Assembly: GCF_016801865.2 (NCBI RefSeq)
Contig: NC_068938.1
Location: forward strand, 80,110,389 to 80,174,388
Source of the DNA: Culex pipiens pallens
Lineage: Eukaryota > Arthropoda > Insecta > Diptera > Culicidae
Direction of reading: 5' to 3'
DNA: 64,000 bases
The translations under genes and the position numbers were made by a program. This document shows positions 56,565 to 64,000 of this stretch, piece by piece; position 1 is the first letter of the stretch, and each line of letters opens with the position of its first letter. The notes under the pieces were generated by a model, which was not told where the DNA came from, searched no databases, and was given only the letters and a program-made list of their open reading frames with translations.

Positions 56565-58862
56565 ATAATGGTTGGCTACAGTCTTTCAATATGATGATAT
56601 TCAAATTACTCTCTGGAGATTATGTCATCGGTATTATCGCCTACAAGTTAATCCTAAGCAAATCAACAACGTTTTCCAAGGAGGTAGCCTCTTCTTCATA
56701 TGCGTACAGTATGAGTGAAACTTTAAATACAGCAAAGAACTGGACAAAATCTTGTGAAGACGTGTCACTTCAAGGCAGTAAGGAAAATTTGCATTAAAAT
56801 GCAATTTTCCACGTATGCACAGCATACAGTGTGTGTGTCTATTTTCGTCCTTTGCACTATAGAATGTGTAACGCTGAGTCACTCGACCCAGGACATTTGC
56901 ATATTTTGATGACAGTTTGTTAATCACATTTGCTGTGTGCTGGACAGTTTGTCGTCAGTCTAGGAATTGTAAAGCAAAGGAAAGTGTCGGGTGTTAATCT
57001 TGAGAAGGAACGTTCAAGAAACGTTTTATTCACTTTAGAAGCAGTACAATTTAACAAAAAATAATCAAAAATTCCAAAAAAAAAGTCAAGCGAACAAACA
57101 GATTTCTAGAATGTTCATTAATTGTAAAATTATCTTTTAAAAATAAATACAGCTTCAAAAGTAGACAAATCTTGAAATCTACAAGAATCCCCCTTAAAAT
57201 CAACATTGAAACAGAAGGAACCGTTGTACCTGATGGTAAGGAAACAGGAAGCAGCTGAGTAACTATAGGGTAACTGTTCCTTCTCTTGCTTAAAAAAATC
57301 ATAAGATGGTTCTTTGAAATATACCCATTTTTTTACAATGTTATTTTAAACTTTCATTATATTCACAAATCATTATCATAAAAAAGTCGTCCAACCCTAA
57401 AATAATTTTACCAAAGAACAAACCGAAACCAACTGAATCTCTATTTGTCCTTCCTGGGTGTGCAAAAGGTGCGCTCAACCATCTTGCTCAATTCCCGAGG
57501 GGTGATTCGGAGTGTGAAAGTAGAGGGCTATGGAAGAAGAGTGTGGGGAGGGATGTTTCCGGTGGTATATTTGCGTTCCACTTGAACGCACCCCAATCGA
57601 ATCTCTCACTCTCCAGGCCGGACGCCAACGCATCGATGAATCACACAATGGAAAATACACACCCAGACACGGGAGACTAAGACTATGGATGGGGTGGGGG
57701 ATGGAAAAACCAATGAGTGGAAAGCTTTTTTCCCTATTCCTTTATTCGGACCAAACTGCGTGAAGTGAATCCAACTATGAGAACGGTTTGGGGGAGAAAA
57801 CTTGCTCTGCCAGCAAAAAAAAAAAGAAGGAAAACTCTTCGTTCTAGGAATAAAAAAATAGACAAAAGAGAGCAGGTGTGTGCACACGACTAGAAGGAAA
57901 CGAACTGTTGATTTTTCCACTTTTATGCGTTTCAGATGAGTGTGTGTGTGTGTGGGTGTTGAAGTTTGAGTGTAGGGCGGAACATCCGGACCGGAAGTGT
58001 ATGGTAATGGGAGCTACCGAAAGTGGAAGAAAGTCATTGGAAAAACTAACTCACTATCGCACATCTTGAATGTTGATTTAGTCGAGAGGGAGAAAGGGCA
58101 AGGGAAATTGGATGTGTGCTTAATTCAAAGCACACATAAGAAGTTTGTTTTTCCTATCATGACTCACGAGTTATAATTGAAGTACGTTTCCGGTTGATCA
58201 AACTATTGGCATAGTTAGTAATTTGATGATGAAGGAATTCATTAGAATGTTGAAGATGAAAGTTAAACAATAAAAGTATTAAAAGATGTCTTGAACCTTG
58301 TAAAATGCTTGAATGTTTAATTAAAAATACAATGTTTGTCCTTCAAAGGTAATAAAGAAGATTTTTTTGGTTTGATATTCAAATGCTATTTTCTTTTACT
58401 CGAAAAAAAAAGAGTTTGAAATTGATTGATAAAAAAACAAAGTAAAACACATAAGGCCGCTGCAATATTGCTTTCAAGTTTTTGTCCCTTCCTCCTTCTG
58501 AATTTCCCTAAGATATAAGAAGCAATAAAAAAATATTGATTTAAAGTTAAATTTTTATTGAAAACACAAAAAATCTATTGAAAACTATTTAGAGTACATT
58601 GTATAATGCTTAAGTATGTATTTTTAAATGAATAAATGTCTTTTTAATTTTTTTTCAATTTTTTCCCTTCTTTGAATTTTAATGTTCATTAAGTACAAAA
58701 TTACCACTCTTGTCAATTCAAAATGCGTAATGCAATTAAGTTTTCTGTGATCTAATTATTTTGTTTTTTTTTTCCTGAGACCATTATAAAGTACTCCTCC
58801 AATTTTTAAACAAACTGAAAATTTGAAAGATTGGCACCTGTTTTTTTTTTAATTTTTAGAAT
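56565..58862. other. Largely unique noncoding region
   Basis: 56580-58100 is balanced in composition with a (GT)n run at 57938-57950. No exon or conserved protein stretch was recognised on either strand. 58200-58860 is AT-rich. Regulatory content is possible but unsupported. Confidence 0.35.
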
Positions 58863-59010
58863 TACAGTACTTGTTCGGTAACTGGGCGTTGTTTAACAGG
58901 GCTGCTTTTTACTGCGCGTTTGATAACTGGGCCGTAGCCCAATTAAAAAGCAGGCAAAAAAAACCAGAACAAACCAAATGACCAAGGGGTTAATGGATGC
59001 AAAAATCATT
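58863..59010. mobile_element. Truncated copy of the 55798-56172 element
   Basis: CAGTACTTGTTCGGTAACTGGGCG followed by a segment matching, in reverse complement, the right part of 55798-56172 (including the GGGGTTAAT block). No second terminus was found. Confidence 0.65.
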
Positions 59011-59073
59011 TTCAATAAATAAAAAACCGTAAAAATATGGTATTTTGTAAAACTTACAGTATTTTCCAAAGAA

Positions 59074-59520
59074 CCCGGGCAGACGGTTATAACAAAATTC
59101 ATGCCATTTCAATAACAAATACTGTTAAAATAACTAAAAGTGATATGGAATCTTCATGAAAAATCCATGTTTGCATAAGGGTTTAATAACAGTTTATGTT
59201 ATCATAACAAAATTTGTTATTGGTCTAATATTGGTTGAAAGCCAAAACAACTTGGGAATAACATTTTTTGTTATGGAAGAATACCTCCAACTGTTATTGG
59301 GATGATCGGATTAGTTGTTAAAATAACAAAAAATAATAACAAAGATTTGTTCGAAGAATAACTCAAAATGTTATTAGTCTGTTATTACAATTACAATCCA
59401 ATAACAAAAATTTCATAACGAAGAATAACAAATCTTGTTATAAATAACATAAAGTGTTATTGGCCTAGTATTTTCAAATATCTGAAAATGTTATTCCCAA
59501 GTTATTTCCGTCTGCTCGGG
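59074..59520. mobile_element. DNA element with CCCG(G/A)GCAGACGG ends
   Basis: 447 bp. CCCGGGCAGACGGTTATAAC at the left and GTTATTTCCGTCTGCTCGGG at the right. The interior is full of AATAACA / TGTTATT motifs in both orientations. End sequence resembles the CCCGAGCA ends of 21195-22531. No duplication of flanks seen. Confidence 0.7.
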
Positions 59521-61161
59521 AAATCATAAAAAAGTGAAAAAGCATGCACAATTAAGCTTCGTTTAGTACCCATATTTCAAATTATGAAAATTGTAGTACT
59601 TTCGAAAAAAAAGGGTATTATGCGAAAAATTTAATATTTTCCAAAAAAGACTCTAGTAATTTGAAAATAAATAACAAAATTCGCTTCGATACTCATATTG
59701 CATTTTTTTTTAAATTTGAGTATTTTCGAAAAAATACAGTATTTTGTGAAAATTTCAGTTTAAAAAAAACTCAAATAAAGTGAAAACGCATACAAAATAT
59801 CACTTCGTTTGACACCCATTTTGTACATTTTGAAAATTTGTGTATTTTCGAAAAAATAAGGTATTTTGTGAACAATTTGAGTATTCCTAATATGATACTT
59901 ATTTCATTGAAATAATGTAAATAGTAAATGTATTGACAACATTACATGACATGGTTGAATTACGTCAATTTTAGAAAGATTTTAAAAATGAGTTATCGTC
60001 GATTATCAGCAATAAGATTATCGCTTCTAATAGAATTATCGAAATGACGATAACGATATATTATCGTTACCGTTAACGAGCCTGGATAATTTTATCGTTA
60101 ACAGCCTTACATTTAAATAACAAGGTTACAATCAAATCCGACTGACAAGGATTTTTTTGAAATAAAATATACCAAAACTAATGAGCCTTTCTTTATGGAT
60201 AGAAATCCAGCAAGAAAATGTGGTATCATCAAAAATTTTCGATTTCATTGTATTTTTTTTGAATCGACAAGATTGTTTCCAAAATTTGAAAAAATATTGA
60301 CGATTTTGGAAATATTTCCATGTTTACAAATTCTACAACATAGTGTCACCGGATTTGCAATCCGTGTTCTTTTATTTTCGGTGTAAGTACTCATTTTTAA
60401 GCCAGTCTGCATGAAAAATAGATTTTGGAGAGTTTTTTTTTTAAATTTTCTTTCCAATATAGTTGATAAACAAAAGAAAAGAATTAATTAAACACTTTTA
60501 TAATATTACACTTAGAGTATTGTTTTAATTCGTTAATCCCTGAACTCAATTATTGAAATTTCTTGCAAGGAAACGTAAACAAATGTCTAATACTCAAAGG
60601 GGACGTAACGAAGCAATAGATAACATGCCACACCAAGAGGATGGCGGCCAAGGTGTTGGAAAAGTCCTTTAGTGTCAACTAAAATATGCAGCGAAAAATG
60701 TTTCTTCCATTCCGGTAATCCAGTGCTGCCACCAGGAGAGGTGGAGATGCCATCAAAGCGCTGCTGCTGGCTGCTGATGAGATGATGTGCATCAACATCA
60801 ACCGTGTCTCGTCCTGTGCTGTGCGTGGGTTGCTAAATCTTAGACGAAGAGAGTAATCGGAGAAAGATTGTCCTGGTGACGATCCCGGTTCCCGTCGACT
60901 AAACGTCACCGAGGCGCGCGAGGTAAACACACAGCTTGGCTCAGTCTGGGCAATCTTGGAAAGCTTTGCCAAACGGCCCAACTGAAGAGTGATGGCTCGT
61001 TTCATGGCCTGCTGCCGACCGGTGTTGGTGCTTCCAAGGCGTTGATTTGATCTTGGGTTAGGGTGGTTTGCACATTTGTTTGTAATCTTTTCAAAGCGTC
61101 AAAAAACAATTCGGGCCAGGCCTACCACGTTTAGTTGACCACAGATATGATTCGTTGAAGG
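59521..61161. other. Noncoding region
   Basis: 59521-60590 is AT-rich. 60600-61060 is GC-richer and unique; its minus-strand 108-codon ORF (60679-61005) is Ser/Arg-rich without family resemblance and is not annotated as a gene. Confidence 0.35.
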
Positions 61162-61164
61162 TTA

Positions 61165-61491
61165 AGCCTGATCTACATCGGGAAACTCACAGGATCGCAG
61201 ATGCAAGCGCAAGTTTTAAACACATGCAAATCAATTCTACAATGACACTGTTGCGGTGCTGCGATTCTGTACTAAAATCGCAGACCGCAGGTCGCATGTT
61301 CTAAGTTTTGAAATAAATGAACATTTTCGCAGGATTTCTGCGTTGACAGTTCCAAATAGGAAATCACAGCAACCAACGCAGCCCATTGTAGATACTCGCA
61401 GGAAAGTCTGCGTATTTGAAAACAATTTATTTCACATCTGTCATCGCGGCGCAGCGTAGGATCGCAGCAGTTTCCCGATGTAGATCAGGCT
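61165..61491. mobile_element. PIF/Harbinger-like MITE with TTA target-site duplication
   Basis: AGCCTGATCTACATCGGGAA at the left is perfectly mirrored by TTCCCGATGTAGATCAGGCT at the right. TTA precedes (61162-61164) and follows (61492-61494). The 3-bp TTA/TAA duplication is diagnostic of PIF/Harbinger. The interior has repeated GATCGCAG / CTGCG motifs and no coding capacity. Confidence 0.85.
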
Positions 61492-61494
61492 TTA

Positions 61495-62715
61495 GGGTTT
61501 TGAACCACCCTAGTCTGCGCACTATCGTGAAGATGCGAAGAATGTCGCTATCACTTTTCACACGAGCAGAGCATCAACCATGAGAGAAAATGAAAAATGA
61601 ATGATTTAGCAGCAGCAGCAGGTGAGCGACGACGACGAGGACAGTGCCTAACGAGCAAATGGCAGGATTCTTAAGGTGCAACAGTAAACTTTTTTTTTCT
61701 CCGTCTTTTAACAACAGACGGTACGTGATTTCATTATGATTATGAACAGTCGTCAGGTGGAATCTATTGGCAAGTTTTGAAATCATTTCACGGATTATGA
61801 ACATTGCCTGTCAAAATTTTCATCACGAATAATGAATGTTTGGAAAAAATATTAGTTATAATTGTATATTTGGGTCAATTAAGCTTCTTGTAATCTTTGG
61901 CTAAAATGTCTACTCCCCCCTCCCCCCCCTTTATTACAATAAACACAATAAGGAAAATTCCATTTCATCCCGTGGACATGGCACGTAATTCGAATGAAAC
62001 ATCCGTGACTCGGGGAGTAGTGTTACCACCGTGAGTGAGCAGGATTTTTACCCTCACCGGGTTATTAGAGGACATTTGTTTGCGTTAATCCACCATTACC
62101 AGGGGCCCCTCCCCCGTTAACGAGTTCATCTGGTCGCATTTTAACTCGCTTCGTAAATCACATAAATTATGTTTATGTCTGTTTGCGTGGTGAAAGTCCA
62201 CAATGGCCGTCAGAATGTTAAGAGCAACGATCATTTAAATATAATGGTGTTTTGAAGAAATTAATTGGTGATATTTAAAAAAAATCCCGCCTGTCAAGCC
62301 ACTCAGGCTGTTGTTAGTATGCGTTATAATACATCAACATATTGCGCAATTCCCACTAACTTGGACTTCGCACTAAATTAATGCTATCGATCGCACTATT
62401 GCGACTCGTCACACTGGCCTGGAAAATTAAAAATTCCCTCAAAATGATCAAAGCGAGCCAAGCTATATCGCTTGTTTCTCAGCTGTCATTCGCAAATTTT
62501 AAGTGCGAAAGTCCAGTTTGATGGACACTGCGACTGGGAATGTAAATAAACAACGAGTGGTTGCTTAGATTTTTGAATTACAGTGCAAGGATCAATATCA
62601 TCAAAAAAACGAAGTTGACTTTTATAGCTGTCGGCCACCATTGCTAGTACCAACCACTAGTGTCTTCCTTTTAACTACAAGGACTTCGCCGCCCTGGGCT
62701 CCTAAGTGTTTGAGT
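61495..62715. other. Noncoding region
   Basis: Contains a CAGCAG/GACGAC low-complexity patch (61605-61640) and a C run (61914-61930). 62340-62545 has inverted GGACTTCGCACT / AGTGCGAAAGTCC motifs that may be a degraded MITE. Confidence 0.35.
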
Positions 62716-62944
62716 ACACAGAAAAAAAAATGATGGTAATATTCATCAGGAAATGGTGACAGATTTTGTGGCTAAAAAAATGATGAATTTTACCCCAGAA
62801 AATGATGAATTTTCATCAGTTTTTGATGAATATTCATCAGGTTCACATTTTTACACATTTTTTATGTAATATTACTGAAAAAAGAGGTAATATTCAACCT
62901 ACCAAATTTTCAACATTCCAAAATTCAACTTTTTTTTCTGTGTA
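62716..62944. mobile_element. MITE, ACACAGAAAAAA family, copy 2, TA borders
   Basis: Begins TACACAGAAAAAAAA and ends TTTTTTTTCTGTGTA. Internal TGATGAATTTTCATCA-type motifs. It is inverted relative to copies at 17950-18145 and 63146-63362. Confidence 0.8.
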
Positions 62945-62997
62945 CGGCACGGAGCGACGGCGCCGGATACCCATATTTACACTTAGAATTTTAGAGC

Positions 62998-63073
62998 GCC
63001 CGCCGCGGGATTCGAACCAGCAACCTCTGGATTGTGAGTCCAGTGCGCGGTCCGATTGATCCACATGGGCGGG
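62998..63073 (-). mobile_element. tRNA-like head of a SINE
   Basis: On the minus strand: CCCGCC/GGCGGG acceptor pairing, anticodon stem-loop CTGGA-CTCACAA-TCCAG (nominal anticodon CAC), and a B box GGTTCGAATCC. The D arm is irregular and sequence continues toward 62945, so it is read as a tRNA-derived SINE lying between two inverted MITE copies. Confidence 0.55.
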
Positions 63074-63145
63074 ACAATATTATCAAACATAACATAAAAA
63101 GGAAGCCAAAACGCATTTTTGATAAACCAGTTTAAATTTTTTTAG

Positions 63146-63362
63146 TTGACAGCAAAAAAAAAAGTTGAATTTTGGAATGTTGAAAATTTGGTAGGTTGAA
63201 TATTACCTCTTTTTTGAGTAATATTACCTAAAAAATGTGTAAAAATGTGAACCTGATGAATATTCACCAGAAACTGATGAAAATTCATCATTTATTGATG
63301 TAATATTACACATTTTTTAGACACAAAATCTGTCACTATTTCCATGATTTTTTTTTCTGTGT
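63146..63362. mobile_element. MITE, ACACAGAAAAAA family, copy 3
   Basis: Reverse complement of 62716-62944 over most of its length (GTTGAATTTTGGAATGTTG, GTAGGTTGAATATTACCTC). Ends TTTTTTCTGTGTT. Confidence 0.8.
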
Positions 63363-63469
63363 TAGTAAACTAGTAAACTATCGTACAAAAGGTTGTATGT
63401 TTCCACCTTGTTTTAAAGAAATAGTATGGTGATTAAACCCAAGGGGTTTCCAGCATCGTGTCAGACTGG

Positions 63470-63905
63470 TCACTAATCCGGAATTACTTGGAACTTGATC
63501 AAGTAATTCTGTAATTCCGGATTTACTGAGTAATTCCAGAGTAATCCTGGTAATTCCTAATAATCCCAGTAATTCTGGTAATTCCATTATTCTTTTTTGT
63601 TAAAACATACTTCAGAAAATAATAAAATAATAAAAAAATAACTGTTAAATAGATAATTTCGATAAACCTTTTATGATTCTATTTATTGCCTATTAGTTTT
63701 CATGTAAGAAACCAAAGTTATAGCTAGTACGGGATCATTCGGATTTTGAGTAAGTAATTCAGTAATTCCAGTATTACTCCGCAATTCTGCAGTAATTCCT
63801 GTAATTCTCGAATTACCTAGTAATTCCGTAGTAATTCGTGTAATTCCATAGTTACTCAGTAATTCGTGTATTTCCCATTAATTCTAGTAACTACTAGTAA
63901 TTCTT
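63470..63905. repeat. Degenerate short tandem repeats, (A)GTAATTCC type
   Basis: Two clusters (63478-63592 and 63752-63903) of irregular 8-12-bp units around GTAATTCC, separated by ~150 bp of AT-rich DNA. The minus-strand ORF across the first cluster is an artefact of the repeat. Confidence 0.8.
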
Positions 63906-64000
63906 TAAAGGGAAGTCGGCAGAATGCATTTTGCTTTTGCTTGATGCCTTTTATGGTTGTAAGAAGTACAGAGTGGATTCGGAATGTCCGCTAATTTGGA

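Noticed and set aside
60679..61005. 108-codon minus-strand ORF as a possible upstream codanin-1 exon
   Set aside because: Ser/Arg-rich, no resemblance to codanin N-terminal blocks, and no acceptor/donor pair with a matching phase was found.

Overview
The window is nuclear DNA of an insect, most likely a culicine mosquito and probably Culex. The evidence is intron-rich genes with GT/AG junctions, insect-type Cys-loop receptor and lysosomal hexosaminidase genes, AT-rich introns packed with TA-flanked MITEs, tRNA-derived SINEs (two of them dimeric, the architecture known from the Culex Twin SINE) and a full-length Jockey-clade LINE. The genus is inferred from repeat content and was not confirmed by any search.

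Layout. (1) 1-8310, plus strand: the last exon of a nicotinic-receptor-like subunit (1-402), then a complete eight-exon divergent paralogue (3616-8310, 437 aa, no loop-C CysCys pair). (2) 8397-20785, minus strand: two tandem GH20 beta-hexosaminidase genes of the lysosomal HEXA/HEXB type (8397-14363, 540 aa; 18939-20785, 535 aa). They share intron positions and intact catalytic Asp-Glu pairs. The receptor gene and the first hexosaminidase gene are tail to tail, with only 86 bp between stop codons. (3) 20786-33622: an intergenic repeat nest with DNA-transposon remnants, a 414-bp dimeric tRNA SINE, a 1.6-kb insertion carrying an eight-copy 128-bp minisatellite, a full-length LINE (27346-31844) whose second ORF has a single in-frame stop, and a 0.5-kb near-perfect palindrome of a tRNA-like sequence with a third copy nearby. 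(4) 33874-45633, minus strand: six 3' exons (699 codons) of a codanin-1 homologue (Drosophila discs lost/vanaso), with introns of 3.6 and 5.3 kb. (5) 45634-64000: no convincing exon. This is either the next codanin-1 intron or its 5' flank, and holds many foldback and MITE-type elements.

The genes are unrelated in function: synaptic ligand-gated channel subunits, lysosomal or extracellular removal of terminal N-acetylhexosamine, and a nuclear/cytosolic histone-chaperone regulator. The real groupings are the two tandem duplicate pairs. I did not find a new multi-gene system. The most notable signals are structural: the tRNA-like palindrome, the dimeric SINE with its own target-site duplication, a 180-bp unidentified insertion whose empty site is present elsewhere in the window, a perfect 62-copy heptamer array inside an intron, and a 714-bp foldback element with 9-bp target duplications.
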